A DNA stretch of 64,000 nt from Henriciella sp. (GTDB lineage: Bacteria; Pseudomonadota; Alphaproteobacteria; Caulobacterales; Hyphomonadaceae), in contig NZ_JAPYRE010000007.1 in NCBI RefSeq assembly GCF_029936995.1, positions 146,407 through 210,406 on the forward strand, read 5' to 3'. Shown here piece by piece: positions 53,920-63,950 of the stretch. Within the stretch, counting starts at the first letter, position 1; the number at the start of each line of letters is the position of its first letter. Under the pieces are notes generated by a model that ran no database searches, was not told where the DNA came from, and saw nothing but the letters and a program-made list of their open reading frames with translations. The position numbers were made by a program, and so were the translations under genes.

Positions 53920-55137
53920 ATGTCAAAAATGTCCAGGAGCCTGCTGGCGACCGCGCTTGTCTCGGTTGTGCTGGCAAAAGGCGCCCACGCCCAGAGTTTC
54001 CAGGATCTGGAATCCCGTCTCAGGGGCCACCCCAGCCTAACAGCCCTTGGCTATGAAGCCGAAGCCGGCCGTGAAAGAGCTATCGCGGCCACAGCCCTGC
54101 CGGATCCGGTAATTTCGGTCGGCATCAACAATTTCCCGATCTTCAGTCCGTCATTCGACAGCTACCTGCCGACCAACAAGGCGGTCGGCATCCGACAACA
54201 GTTTCCAAACCTCGCGGGCCGTGAAGCCCGCGCCGGTGAGGCCCGTGCGATGTCGGCACAGACCGAGGCGGTTCGCGATGCCCGATACGCGGCATTGCGC
54301 GCTGAACTGATCGTCCTTCTCGCTGACAAGAGAAGAATAGCCAGACAGAGAACCCTCGCCGAAGCGCGAGATGCCAAATATGACGAGCTTGTCGACATTG
54401 TCGAAGCAGAAATCGATGCGGGCCGTCCGGCCGTCTACCGCCTTGCCGAAATTGAAGGCGAACGGGCAGAAGTGTCCCGGACGCTTGTCGATCTTGATCG
54501 GCAGGAAGCCGAGACCGATGCACAGCTCGGTGATCTCGTTGGTCTTGTGCCGTCGTCCACCCGTGTTCCACCGCTGGCTGAGAGAGACTGGTCAGGCGCG
54601 GCCCTTGAGTTTCACACCGTGCGTGTTGCCGATGCGGCGGTCCGGGTTACCGATTACGGTGTCAGTGAGGCCCGCTCGGCATGGCAGCCGGAATGGGGCG
54701 CCGAGGTCACCTACCAGCAACGCGATGAAGGTGCGATGTTCGCCGGTGATGACTGGGTCTCCGGCAAGGTGACATTTACGGTCCCGCTCTGGGCTGAAAA
54801 GAAACAGGCTCCGAAACTCCGGGCCGCCAGGGCTGAACGGTCGGCCGCCGAACAGCGTTACCAGGCCGCCGCGCGAAATGCAGCGGCGCAATATGCGTCC
54901 AGAGATGCGATTATCAGGTCAGCCGCTTCCAGTATCGAAGTCCTGCAAGGCAAGATCTCCGCTGTAGAAGACGAGGTCCAGGCCCAGCTGATCACCTATG
55001 AATCCGGTGTTGGCGGCTATGCGCCGATCATCGATGGCGAGATCGCCATTCTGAAACTCCGTGCGGAAATCGAAGCTGAAAAGGCCCGCAAGGCCGCTGC
55101 GACCGCGCGCCTCAACGCGCTCCTGGTGACACAATGA
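53920..55137 (+). CDS. cusC: CusC-like outer-membrane efflux protein (TolC family)
   Basis: The 405-residue protein has a signal peptide ending in AHAQSF. It has the TolC-family helical repeats (LRAELIVLLADKRRIARQRTL) and RLNALLVTQ at the end. It is the outer-membrane exit of a CusCBA-type Cu(I)/Ag(I) pump. It overlaps the adaptor gene by ATGA. Slightly short for the family but complete. Confidence 0.9.
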   Translation: MSKMSRSLLATALVSVVLAKGAHAQSFQDLESRLRGHPSLTALGYEAEAGRERAIAATALPDPVISVGINNFPIFSPSFDSYLPTNKAVGIRQQFPNLAGREARAGEARAMSAQTEAVRDARYAALRAELIVLLADKRRIARQRTLAEARDAKYDELVDIVEAEIDAGRPAVYRLAEIEGERAEVSRTLVDLDRQEAETDAQLGDLVGLVPSSTRVPPLAERDWSGAALEFHTVRVADAAVRVTDYGVSEARSAWQPEWGAEVTYQQRDEGAMFAGDDWVSGKVTFTVPLWAEKKQAPKLRAARAERSAAEQRYQAAARNAAAQYASRDAIIRSAASSIEVLQGKISAVEDEVQAQLITYESGVGGYAPIIDGEIAILKLRAEIEAEKARKAAATARLNALLVTQ

Positions 55138-56978
55138 GAAAGACATTCCTGATAATGGGTACCGCATCGGCTGCCCTCTTGCTTGCCGCGTGCGGGGCAC
55201 CGGGTGGCTCGCAAGGCGGCCAGGGTGAAAAGCCGAACGCCTCCAGCGAGACGCAGCAATACACCTGCCCCATGCACCCCCACTATATCTCGACCGATCC
55301 GGACGGCACCTGCCCGATCTGCGGCATGGACCTGGTGCCTGCCGACAAGACGCAGGAACCGGCCAGCTCAAAAGGGGAAGTCCTTTACTACAAGCATCCC
55401 ATGGGCAAGCCGGACACGTCGCCCGTTCCGAAAAAGGATTCCATGGGCATGGATTATATCCCGGTCTATGCCGATGACACCGGCTCGGGCGTGGCGGTCT
55501 CGCCGGAAATGATCCAGACCATGGGGATCAGGACCGCGCCGGCCGAGACCAGGGATTTCAGCCGGGCACTGCGAGCCTTCGGCACAGTCGAGACCAATGA
55601 ACGGCTGGAGAATGTTACCGTATCGCGGCTCGAAGGCTGGATCGAGGATCTGGCGGTCAATGCCGAGGGCGACGCGGTACGCCCTGGCAGCCTCCTCTAC
55701 CGGGTCTACAGTCCGGACCTCATCGCCGCGCAGAAGGATTATCTGAACTCGTTCAGGATCGGCAACGAAGCGCGTATCGCGTCGGTCCGCCAGCGCCTGC
55801 GCTCTCTTGGCATGCAGAATGCGGCCATCGACCAGCTGACCGAAACACGCCAGGTCATTGAGCGTGTCCCGGTCTATGCGGAAGCTGGCGGCACGGTTGC
55901 CGAGCTCCAGGTTCGCAATGGTGACTATGTCAAACCCGGTACGCCGATCTTACGCCTGCAATCCTATGCTGGCGTCTGGGTCATTGCCTCTGTGCCCGAG
56001 AGCGATTTGCCGCTGGTCGATACAGGGATGCCGGTAAAGCTTGACTTTCCAAGCGCGCCCGATGCCCCCGGCAAGGGCCGGGTCGACTATATCTATCCGA
56101 CAATCGACCCGAAAACCCGCACGGCCGATGTCCGGATCGAAGTTGACAATGCATCAGGCTATCTTCGCCCGGGCGCCTATGCAGACATAAGCCTGAATAT
56201 CGGTGGCCGTCCGCGGCTTTCGGTTCCAAGTGAAGCCATTCTGCTTGGTGGTGAGGGCGCCCGTGTCGTCATCGCCGAAGGCAATGGCCGCTTCTCCGGA
56301 CGCGCTGTACGCACCGGGGTTTCCGCCAATGGCCGAACAGAAATCCTGTCGGGCCTGGAAAGCGGCGAAGTGGTCGTCGCCAGCGGCCAGTTCCTGCTCG
56401 ACAGCGAAGCGAACCTGAAAGAAGGCCTTTCCAAGCTGGAGGCTCCGGAAGCAGGCCCGGCTGGCCCGGAAACAACGCTCTCCGATATACCGGTGGATAG
56501 CGAAGCCCTGGCTAAAATCGATCACTTTACCGACATGGCGCTCTATTTCCACGAGGCGCTGACGGATGGGTATGACATCGATCCGCTGTTCGTGGACCCG
56601 GCCCTCGCCCTGGCACCTGTGCTGAGGGACCGTTACGCGAACACGAAACTGGCGCCGGTCATGGATGCTTCGCAAACCGCTCTGGCCGCCGCACAGGACG
56701 CCACTGACCGCGAAGACCTTGCCACGCAACTCTCAGACCTCGTCGGGGCCCTGACGCCCTGGCTGCTCGAAGGCATGCCACAGCATTACCGCGATGCCGG
56801 CCTGGTGCTCTACCGGGACACCGCAACGGATCGGTACTGGCTGCAGGAGGATGGCGCACCAGCCAATCCTTACAGCGCAGATGAAGCAGAGCGGATCGAC
56901 TGGCCGGATCCGATGGCTGGCATGTCGATGACGACCGAAGACGGCGAGACTGGCACTGACCAGGCTACTGAGCAGTAG
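55134..56978 (+). CDS. cusB: CusB-like periplasmic adaptor with N-terminal HMBD and C-terminal extension
   Basis: The 614-residue lipoprotein (lipobox LAAC, Cys20) has an HMBD at ~43-69 (YTCPMHPHYIS, CPICGMDLVP). A second module reads HPMGKPDTSPVPKKDSMGMDY. The usual barrel-sandwich and lipoyl parts follow (VAEGDAVRPGSLLYRVYSPDL shortened to GDAVRPGSLLYRVYSP; GGRPRLSVPSEAIL). The last ~130 residues (MALYFHEALTDGYDIDP) resemble DUF3347. It links the RND pump to the outer-membrane channel and may pass Cu(I). Confidence 0.9.
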   Translation: MRKTFLIMGTASAALLLAACGAPGGSQGGQGEKPNASSETQQYTCPMHPHYISTDPDGTCPICGMDLVPADKTQEPASSKGEVLYYKHPMGKPDTSPVPKKDSMGMDYIPVYADDTGSGVAVSPEMIQTMGIRTAPAETRDFSRALRAFGTVETNERLENVTVSRLEGWIEDLAVNAEGDAVRPGSLLYRVYSPDLIAAQKDYLNSFRIGNEARIASVRQRLRSLGMQNAAIDQLTETRQVIERVPVYAEAGGTVAELQVRNGDYVKPGTPILRLQSYAGVWVIASVPESDLPLVDTGMPVKLDFPSAPDAPGKGRVDYIYPTIDPKTRTADVRIEVDNASGYLRPGAYADISLNIGGRPRLSVPSEAILLGGEGARVVIAEGNGRFSGRAVRTGVSANGRTEILSGLESGEVVVASGQFLLDSEANLKEGLSKLEAPEAGPAGPETTLSDIPVDSEALAKIDHFTDMALYFHEALTDGYDIDPLFVDPALALAPVLRDRYANTKLAPVMDASQTALAAAQDATDREDLATQLSDLVGALTPWLLEGMPQHYRDAGLVLYRDTATDRYWLQEDGAPANPYSADEAERIDWPDPMAGMSMTTEDGETGTDQATEQ

Positions 56979-56987
56979 AGGACGGAC

Positions 56988-59900
56988 ATGACTGAGCATA
57001 ATTCAAGAGACCTCGCCGGGCACGACCCCTCGAAATCATGGGTAGCCAAACTCATTTCATGGTCTGTCTATAATCAACTCATTGTCCTGATGCTGGCCAC
57101 CGCGCTAGCCGTGACGGGCTGGATGGCCATCCAGCGAACGCCGCTGGATGCGGTGCCGGACCTGACGGATACACAGGTCATCATTCGCACCGATTTTCCG
57201 GGCCAGAGCCCGCAGATCGTCGAGGACCTCGTCACCTATCCGCTATCGACAAATCTTCTCGGTCTGCCGAGGACGAAGGATGTGCGCGGCTCATCCATGT
57301 TCGGCACCAGCTTTGTCTATGTCATCTTCGAAGATGATGTCGACATGTACTGGGCCCGTTCACGCGTCCTTGAAGCCCTGTCCCGGCTGGGGTCCGAACT
57401 GCCGGAAGGCGCCGTACCGCAGATCGGACCAGATGCGACCGGCGTTGGCTGGGTCTATCAGTATGCCCTGGTCGACAAGACCGGCAATACCGATCTCGCC
57501 GAGCTGCGTTCACTCCAGGACTGGTTCCTGAAACTCGAACTGGCCGGTGTGGAAGGGGTCTCTGAAGTCGCTTCGGTCGGCGGTTTTGTCCGGGAATACC
57601 AGGTTCTCCTCGATCCCAATCGCCTGCGAAGTTACGACCTGTCGATCACCCGTGTCCGTGATGCGGTCCGCGCAGCCTCAAGTGAAGTCGGTGGCCGCGT
57701 GCTCGAACAGGGTGAAACGGAATATGTCATCCGCTCATCAGGCTATGTCGATGACAAGCTTGATCTCGAACAGGTCGTGGTCAAGGCGGAGGATGGCACC
57801 CCCGTCCAGCTGAGCGATGTCGCCCGGATTGTCGAAGGCCCGGCCCTCCGGCGCGGCATTGTCGAACTCAATGGCGAAGGGGAAACCGTGTCCGGCATCG
57901 TAGTGATGCGCGATGGCGAGAACGCGCTTTCGGTGATCGAACGTGTAAAGGAGAAACTTCATAGTCTCCAGCGCGGGCTGCCGGACGGCGTCGAGATTGT
58001 CACTGTGTATGACCGCGCCCCCCTCATCGAGGGTTCGGTCGATTATCTGAAAGACAAGCTGATCGAGGAAGGGATCGCGGTCGCGGTCGTCATCCTGATC
58101 TTCCTCCTGCATGTGCGGTCGTCGCTGGTTGCCATCATCACCTTGCCGCTTGGTGTGCTCGGCGCGTTCCTGATCATGTCCTGGCAGGGTGTCACCGCGA
58201 ACATCATGTCGCTTGGCGGGATCGCCATCGCGATCGGTGCCATGGTCGACGCCTCGATTGTGCTTGTCGAGAATGCCAGCCGGAAACTGGCGGATCTGGG
58301 ACCGAAACCCGATCCGAGAGTGCGCCGCCAGGCGCTGGTCGAGTCCGCGCAGGAAGTCGGCCCCGGCATATTCTTTTCACTCCTGATCATCACGGTCTCC
58401 TTCCTGCCGGTCTTTGCCCTGACCGGTCAGAGCTTCAGGCTCTTCAGTCCGCTTGCCTATACCAAGACCTATGCGATGGCCTTCGCCGCCATCCTGTCGG
58501 TGACACTTGTCCCGGTCCTGATGCTGCATCTCATGCGGGGGCGCTTTCGCCGCGAGGAAGCCAATCCGCTGAACGCCTTCTTCGTCTGGGCCTACAAGCC
58601 GCTGCTCCATCTTGCCCTGAGGTTCAAATGGATCACGATCGCCCTTGCGCTCGCGCTGACGGCCAGCGTCATCGTGCCCGTCCAGAGGATCGGTTCGGAA
58701 TTCATGCCGGCCCTTTATGAAGGCGAGCTCCTCTACATGCCGACCACCCTGCCCGGCGTGTCATCGACCAAGATGCGGGAGATTCTTGGCCAGACGAACC
58801 GCGTCATCAAGACGGTGCCGGAAGTCGAGCGTGTCTTCGGCAAGGCCGGGCGCGCCGATACGGCAACCGATCCGGCACCGCTCACCATGATCGAGACATG
58901 GATCAAGCTGAAACCAAAGGAGGACTGGCGGCCGGGCGTGACCGTCGAGGACATCACCGATGAGCTCGATGCCAAGCTGCAAATGCCCGGCCTCGTGAAC
59001 TCATGGGGCTATCCGATCAAAATCCGTATGGACATGGTCTCGACCGGTGTGCGTACACCCATCGGCATCAAGGTCACCGGAGACGATCTGACAGAGATCG
59101 AAACCATTGCCCGGGACATTGAAGCGGCCGTTTCTGACGTACCCGGAACGCGCTCGGCCTTCGCCGACAGGGTCATGGGCGGCAAGTATCTAGAGATCAC
59201 GCCGGACCGGGGCGAACTGGCCCGGCGGAATATCGACATGGCAGCCTTCCAGTCCGTGGTCCAGACAGCCTTGGGCGGCATGACACTCTCCCAGTCTGTC
59301 GAGGGCCGGGAACGCTATGACATCATCCTGCGCTATGACCGGCCATTTCGTGAGAGCGCCGGAGACCTGGAAGAGATCCTCGTGCCGGCCCCTTCCGGCG
59401 CCCACATCCCTCTCAGCGAACTGGCGGACATCTCCTATACGGAAGGCCCACCAATGATCCGTTCGGAGAATGCCCGGCTGACCGGATGGGTTTTCGTCGA
59501 TATCGCAGACCGGGATATGGGCAGCTATGTTGCAGACGCCAGACAGGTTATTGCCGACACAGTGGACCTGCCTGCCGGTTATGCGGTGGAGTTCTCCGGC
59601 CAGTATGAACAGATGCAGGAAGCCAATGCGCGGCTGAAAATTGCCATTCCAGCCGCGATTGCCCTCATCTTCCTGCTTCTGATGCTGCATTTCGGTCGGC
59701 TCGACCGGACGCTGATCATCATGGCCAGCCTGCCATTCGGCCTGGTCGGCGGAATGTGGGCCGTCTGGCTGGCAGGCTACAATCTGTCCGTTGCCGTGGC
59801 CGTCGGCTTTATCGCGCTTGGCGGCATTGCTGTCGAGACGGCCGTCGTGATGCTGCTCTATATCGACGCGGAAGTCCGCAAGGCGGACCCTTCTGACAGG

Positions 59901-60203
59901 ACCCAGCTTTTCGCCGCCGTCAGCAAGGGCGCGGCCATGCGCGTCAGGCCCAAGCTGATGACGGTCACAACCATCTTTGCCGGTCTTGCGCCGATCTTCC
60001 TGACCGACGGCCTCGGGTCGGACGTCATGCGCCGGATTGCCCTGCCCATGCTTGGCGGCATGGCCTCAACCCTCATCCTCTCCCTGATCGTGATCCCGGC
60101 CATCTACTACATCCGGGTCGGGCTGCAGATTCCATCAGATTTACCCCAGGCCGAACCGGATAACCGGTCCAGCTCATCCACCCCCGAAGGAGAAAGACAA
60201 TGA
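56988..60203 (+). CDS. cusA: CusA-like RND copper/silver efflux pump
   Basis: The 1071-residue inner-membrane pump has 12 helices with two large periplasmic loops. Its HME-RND hallmarks include RTPLDAVPDLTDTQVII, FPGQSPQIVEDLVTYPL and SEFMPALYEGELLYMPTTLPG. Proton-relay-type acidic residues in the membrane region (GAMVDASIVLVENA) and the motif GGIAVETAVVMLLYID are present. It exports Cu(I)/Ag(I) from the periplasm through CusB and CusC. The stop overlaps a 71-residue gene by ATGA. Confidence 0.95.
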   Translation: MTEHNSRDLAGHDPSKSWVAKLISWSVYNQLIVLMLATALAVTGWMAIQRTPLDAVPDLTDTQVIIRTDFPGQSPQIVEDLVTYPLSTNLLGLPRTKDVRGSSMFGTSFVYVIFEDDVDMYWARSRVLEALSRLGSELPEGAVPQIGPDATGVGWVYQYALVDKTGNTDLAELRSLQDWFLKLELAGVEGVSEVASVGGFVREYQVLLDPNRLRSYDLSITRVRDAVRAASSEVGGRVLEQGETEYVIRSSGYVDDKLDLEQVVVKAEDGTPVQLSDVARIVEGPALRRGIVELNGEGETVSGIVVMRDGENALSVIERVKEKLHSLQRGLPDGVEIVTVYDRAPLIEGSVDYLKDKLIEEGIAVAVVILIFLLHVRSSLVAIITLPLGVLGAFLIMSWQGVTANIMSLGGIAIAIGAMVDASIVLVENASRKLADLGPKPDPRVRRQALVESAQEVGPGIFFSLLIITVSFLPVFALTGQSFRLFSPLAYTKTYAMAFAAILSVTLVPVLMLHLMRGRFRREEANPLNAFFVWAYKPLLHLALRFKWITIALALALTASVIVPVQRIGSEFMPALYEGELLYMPTTLPGVSSTKMREILGQTNRVIKTVPEVERVFGKAGRADTATDPAPLTMIETWIKLKPKEDWRPGVTVEDITDELDAKLQMPGLVNSWGYPIKIRMDMVSTGVRTPIGIKVTGDDLTEIETIARDIEAAVSDVPGTRSAFADRVMGGKYLEITPDRGELARRNIDMAAFQSVVQTALGGMTLSQSVEGRERYDIILRYDRPFRESAGDLEEILVPAPSGAHIPLSELADISYTEGPPMIRSENARLTGWVFVDIADRDMGSYVADARQVIADTVDLPAGYAVEFSGQYEQMQEANARLKIAIPAAIALIFLLLMLHFGRLDRTLIIMASLPFGLVGGMWAVWLAGYNLSVAVAVGFIALGGIAVETAVVMLLYIDAEVRKADPSDRTQLFAAVSKGAAMRVRPKLMTVTTIFAGLAPIFLTDGLGSDVMRRIALPMLGGMASTLILSLIVIPAIYYIRVGLQIPSDLPQAEPDNRSSSSTPEGERQ

Positions 60204-60415
60204 CCAGACACCTACTCAAAATACCGCTTTTGATTCCACTGCTGCTGAGTGGCGCCATGCTGCCGGCGGGCGCACAGGATCGTTCACCAGACAGAATGAT
60301 GATGGACGGCGGCATGATGGGCTGCGGCCTGTTCGGCATGATTTTCATGCTGCTTGCTGTGCTCGTCCTCGTCCTCGGGATCGCTGCCCTCATCAAATAT
60401 CTGAGGTCGAAATAA
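60200..60415 (+). CDS. Small Met-rich secreted/membrane peptide co-translated with cusA
   Basis: The 71-residue protein has a signal peptide (LLIPLLLSGAMLPAGAQ), then RMMMDGGMMGCG and a single membrane helix (GMIFMLLAVLVLVLGIAALI). The methionine clusters suggest Cu(I) binding. Its start overlaps the cusA stop, so translation is coupled. It may be a small regulator or accessory subunit of the pump. I recognise no named family. Confidence 0.7.
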   Translation: MTRHLLKIPLLIPLLLSGAMLPAGAQDRSPDRMMMDGGMMGCGLFGMIFMLLAVLVLVLGIAALIKYLRSK

Positions 60416-60509
60416 CAGCCCCGCATCCATCCACCCTATCCCCCCGTCCGGGCGCGCATCGGGGGCATCTTCTGAAAGCCGCGCCAGACAACCCACAAAG
60501 GAAGAAACG

Positions 60510-60998
60510 ATGAAAACCCTCGTCAAAAAGACAACCGTCACAGGCGCGATCCTCGGAATGGCCCTGATCGGCCCGGCGCTCGCCCAGGAAGCCGGCATGA
60601 AAATGGACAAGATGAACCACAAGGACATGTCCGGCATGAGCTGCTGCGGCGACATGGCGCCCGGCTTTGGCGTCGTCAACAGCGTCGATCTCGATGCCCG
60701 AACCGTCAATATTTCACACGATCCGATCAAGAAGATCGGCTGGGGTGAAATGACCATGGATTTCGACGTCGGAAAAATGGTCGCGCTCGATAAATTCGAG
60801 AAAGGTGACAATGTTCATTTCATGCTCAAGGAAGACCAGAGCGAAAACTATGATATCGCCATGATGATGCCGATCGGCGGCGATCCGGATGCTTTCAAGC
60901 AATCCATGATGTCGATGATGAAAGGTGGCGACATGATGGGCTGCGACGGAATGGACGGAAACGGGTCCATGTCCGGCATGTCGGGCAAGGACCATTAG
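60510..60998 (+). CDS. cusF: CusF-like copper chaperone, Met/His-rich
   Basis: The 162-residue periplasmic protein has a signal peptide ending in PALAQE and a Met/His-rich segment (MKMDKMNHKDMSGMSCCGDM). The CusF core follows (SVDLDARTVNISHDPIKKIGW, then GEMTMDFDV). The tail is again Met-rich (SMMSMMKGGDMMGCDGMD). CusF ferries Cu(I)/Ag(I) to the CusB adaptor. The extra tails make it longer than E. coli CusF. Confidence 0.9.
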   Translation: MKTLVKKTTVTGAILGMALIGPALAQEAGMKMDKMNHKDMSGMSCCGDMAPGFGVVNSVDLDARTVNISHDPIKKIGWGEMTMDFDVGKMVALDKFEKGDNVHFMLKEDQSENYDIAMMMPIGGDPDAFKQSMMSMMKGGDMMGCDGMDGNGSMSGMSGKDH

Positions 60999-61113
60999 GA
61001 CGCCGGTCACTAGCCGATCATCTGTCTCGATCGGAACAATTGTAAATCCAGGTTCCGGCCGCGCTCAGCGGCCGGATGCCTGCGTCTCCCGATTTGTTCA
61101 CCAGGAACTCCCT

Positions 61114-61557
61114 ATGATTCATAGAGTTCTGATTACCGCCCTGTTGTTAGGTGCCGTTACCCTGACAGCCTGCAGCGACCCCGAAAGCCCAACGCCGGCA
61201 GCATCCGGCCCTGCGGACCAGACCAGGCCTGAACCGCTCGAACAGGCAGATGAAGCTATGCCCGGCGATACCGGGCGGGCCATGGGCACGATCACATCCC
61301 TTGATCGCGACGACGGCCGGGTCACCATCGACCATGGCCCCTTCGAAGGCATCGCCATGGGCGCGATGACCATGAGTTTCGCTTTAATGGGCGACGCTGA
61401 GCTGACGGACCTCTCTGAAGGCGATGACGTGGTCTTCCGGGTCAAACGGGGCCGGGACGGTTCTCACCGCATCATGGAAATCTGCAGCATTTACGCGAAT
61501 GGCCCCGGCTGCCCGGATCTTGAAACGCTTCATCGGGACATCCCTCCAGGTCCGTAA
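61114..61557 (+). CDS. CusF-like copper-binding lipoprotein
   Basis: The 147-residue protein has a lipobox (LTAC, Cys20), a Pro/Glu linker and a CusF-type core (TSLDRDDGRVTIDHGPFEGI, MGAMTMSFALMG). It is distinct from the soluble CusF before it. A tail has ICSIYANGPGCPDL. It probably delivers or holds Cu(I) at a membrane near the Cus pump. Confidence 0.82.
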   Translation: MIHRVLITALLLGAVTLTACSDPESPTPAASGPADQTRPEPLEQADEAMPGDTGRAMGTITSLDRDDGRVTIDHGPFEGIAMGAMTMSFALMGDAELTDLSEGDDVVFRVKRGRDGSHRIMEICSIYANGPGCPDLETLHRDIPPGP

Positions 61558-61597
61558 GGCGGCATGCTCCGACACCGTTCTCTGACGCGCAACAGGA

Positions 61598-62362
61598 ATG
61601 ACGACAATGACAAGAACAAAAATAGCACAGACCCTGAAAGAGGATGGTTTGTCCGGCGTGGTCCGCCGCGTCCATGCCGGCCTGATTTTCAGATATCATG
61701 AGACATTCAACTCAAGGTTCGACACGACACATGCGATCGACACAAGAACCTCCGTCGCGCTCGAAACGCTTGATTTCGAGCATCAACACAAAGCGCACGC
61801 AATCGACTATGAACCGACCCCTATAAAGCTTGTCGAAGCTCTGCTTAAACCCAGTCGTGCGCGTGCCAGCTCGACGACATTTCTGGATCTGGGCTGTGGC
61901 AAGGGACGCGTTCTGATCAAGGCGGCGGAACTTGGATTCGATCGCCTGATCGGCGTGGAATTTGCTGGCGAAATCGCTGAAGCTGCCCGCTATAACCTCG
62001 GACAGGTTTTCAGATCATCTCCCGGGATTTCATGGACGATCATCAGTCAGGATGCGGCCACCTACAGTCCGCCCGAAAGTGACCTGATCGTTTTTCTGTA
62101 TAATCCTTTCACCCAGCCCGTCATGGAAGGGGTCGTAAACTGGATAGAAGCCCATATTGATCGCGGCTATCGCGTCGAAATCATCTACTACAATTCACAG
62201 TGCCGATCCTTGTTTGATGACTGCAACCGGTTGAAAGTGACACCGTTTCCATGGCTCGTGAAACTCCAGCTGCGCTTCCTGAGCTGGCACGCTGCCGTGA
62301 AATATCTTTCCGTCGCAGGCGATAGGGATGAATCATATCGAGGAACGGGGCGACAAGTCTGA
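61598..62362 (+). CDS. Class I SAM-dependent methyltransferase
   Basis: The 254-residue enzyme has motif I TTFLDLGCGKGRVLIKAAELG and the following acidic strand end (LIGVEFAGEIAEAARYN). The target is not evident. It is the last plus-strand gene of the metal island; merA is convergent downstream. The genes are 41 bp apart from the CusF-like one before it, so it may be in the same transcript. Confidence 0.85.
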   Translation: MTTMTRTKIAQTLKEDGLSGVVRRVHAGLIFRYHETFNSRFDTTHAIDTRTSVALETLDFEHQHKAHAIDYEPTPIKLVEALLKPSRARASSTTFLDLGCGKGRVLIKAAELGFDRLIGVEFAGEIAEAARYNLGQVFRSSPGISWTIISQDAATYSPPESDLIVFLYNPFTQPVMEGVVNWIEAHIDRGYRVEIIYYNSQCRSLFDDCNRLKVTPFPWLVKLQLRFLSWHAAVKYLSVAGDRDESYRGTGRQV

Positions 62363-62498
62363 TTGATCCGCCTCCCCGGAAACCCCCGGACCTGCCTCTG
62401 TGCCGAACCTCGAGTGAACGGGTCGCCCGGACATCCATGACAGGGACGTCACCTGATCTGGCAGGACTGGCGAGACCTCCTTGTGTTTAAAATTGGTC

Positions 62499-63950
62499 TC
62501 AGCCTGCGCAGCACGAAAGTTTCGCCACGTCCTTGTCGAAAGTCTGCGCCGCCAGCTTTAGCCCTTCAACAGTTGTCAGGTATGGGAAGATCGTCTCGCC
62601 AAGCGCCTTGGTTGTCATACCGAACTTCAACGCCATGGCGAGCGTCTGGATCGTGTCAGACCCTTCGGGTGCCGCGATCTGGCCGCCCAGCAGGCGGTCG
62701 GTCTTCGCATCCGCGACCAGCTTGATGACGCCGCGGGTATCGCGGGCGGCGGCGGCGCGTGCCACGTGGTCCAGCGTCAGCACGCTGGTCTTGACGTCAT
62801 GACCGGCTGCCTTCGCCTGCACCTCGGAGAGGCCGACGCCGGCGACCTGCGGATCGGTGAACACGACCCAGGGCATGGCAGCATTGTCATAGCGCAAAGC
62901 CTCAAGACCAAGCGCATTATTGACCGCCACCTTGGCCCCATAAGCCGCCATGTAGACGAACTGATCGCGATCGGTGACATCGCCCGCCGCCCAGACGCCC
63001 GGCCGCGTCGTGGCCATGTCGGCGCCGACCTTGATCGACCCGCGCGCATCGGTCTCGATGCCGAACTCGCGCAAGCCGAGGTCTTCGGAATTGGCCACCC
63101 GGCCTGTGGTCGCCACCAGCCGCTCTGCGGTTAGGGTTTCGGGCGTTCCACCCCGTTCGATCGTCAGCGTGACGCCGCCATCGCCCTGCACCACCGAGCG
63201 GTAGGCCAGGTCAGTCTCGACCGCGATGCCCTCCGCTTTCAGCGCTTCGGTCAACACCTCGCCCACTTCCGGTTCAACGCCGGATAAAAGACGCGAACGC
63301 GTGACCAGTGTAACCTTGACGCCCAGCCGCGACGCCATCTGCGCCAGTTCGCAGCCAATATAGCCTCCGCCCAGGACCATGATGCTTTCGGGCTGATCGG
63401 GCAGGCTGAGAAGGTCCCAGGAATCGAGCGCCTCCACGGTCTCGATCCCGTCAATTTCCGGCAAGAAAGGGCGCGAGCCGGTGGCGATCAGAACCTTCGG
63501 TGCAGCGATGATCCGCCCGCCGACTTCGATGCCGCCTTCGACCAGGCGTGCGGCACCTTCCTCGATATAGGTGACATTCTCATAGGAAGGCAGCAGGTCG
63601 ATGTATTTTTTCTGGCGCATCTCGTCGACCAGATCGGCCGTGCCCTTGACGACCGCTGACCAGTCCACGCTGTGCGCACAGGGCTCGATGCCCGGAAACC
63701 GTGCTGCCAATGTGCCAGCATGCACCGCTTCGCCGGCCCGTATCATCGCCTTGGACGGCACGCAGCCGACATTGACGCAGGTACCGCCGATGGTGCCATG
63801 CCCAACCATGGCCACGCGGCTGCCGGCCTCGGCCGCGCTAATCGAAGCCGAAAACCCGGCCGAGCCAGCACCTACGACAATGATGTCATAGCTGTCGCCG
63901 CTGCTTTCATTGGCGGAGCAGCAATCGCCTGTCATTACGGTTTGATCCAT
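62499..63950 (-). CDS. merA: Mercuric reductase MerA
   Basis: The 483-residue flavoprotein reduces Hg(II) to Hg(0) with NADPH. The redox-active pair is in GTCVNVGCVPSK (Cys58/Cys63), the FAD motif is GAGSAGFSASISAA, the NADPH motif is VLGGGYIGCELAQMAS and the C-terminal vicinal pair is SCCAG (Cys480/481). The N-terminal MerP-like HMA domain found in many MerA proteins is absent; only a short head with GDCCSAN precedes the FAD domain. AGGAAG precedes the start. Other mer genes would be upstream, beyond the right edge. Confidence 0.92.
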   Translation of the reverse strand: MDQTVMTGDCCSANESSGDSYDIIVVGAGSAGFSASISAAEAGSRVAMVGHGTIGGTCVNVGCVPSKAMIRAGEAVHAGTLAARFPGIEPCAHSVDWSAVVKGTADLVDEMRQKKYIDLLPSYENVTYIEEGAARLVEGGIEVGGRIIAAPKVLIATGSRPFLPEIDGIETVEALDSWDLLSLPDQPESIMVLGGGYIGCELAQMASRLGVKVTLVTRSRLLSGVEPEVGEVLTEALKAEGIAVETDLAYRSVVQGDGGVTLTIERGGTPETLTAERLVATTGRVANSEDLGLREFGIETDARGSIKVGADMATTRPGVWAAGDVTDRDQFVYMAAYGAKVAVNNALGLEALRYDNAAMPWVVFTDPQVAGVGLSEVQAKAAGHDVKTSVLTLDHVARAAAARDTRGVIKLVADAKTDRLLGGQIAAPEGSDTIQTLAMALKFGMTTKALGETIFPYLTTVEGLKLAAQTFDKDVAKLSCCAG

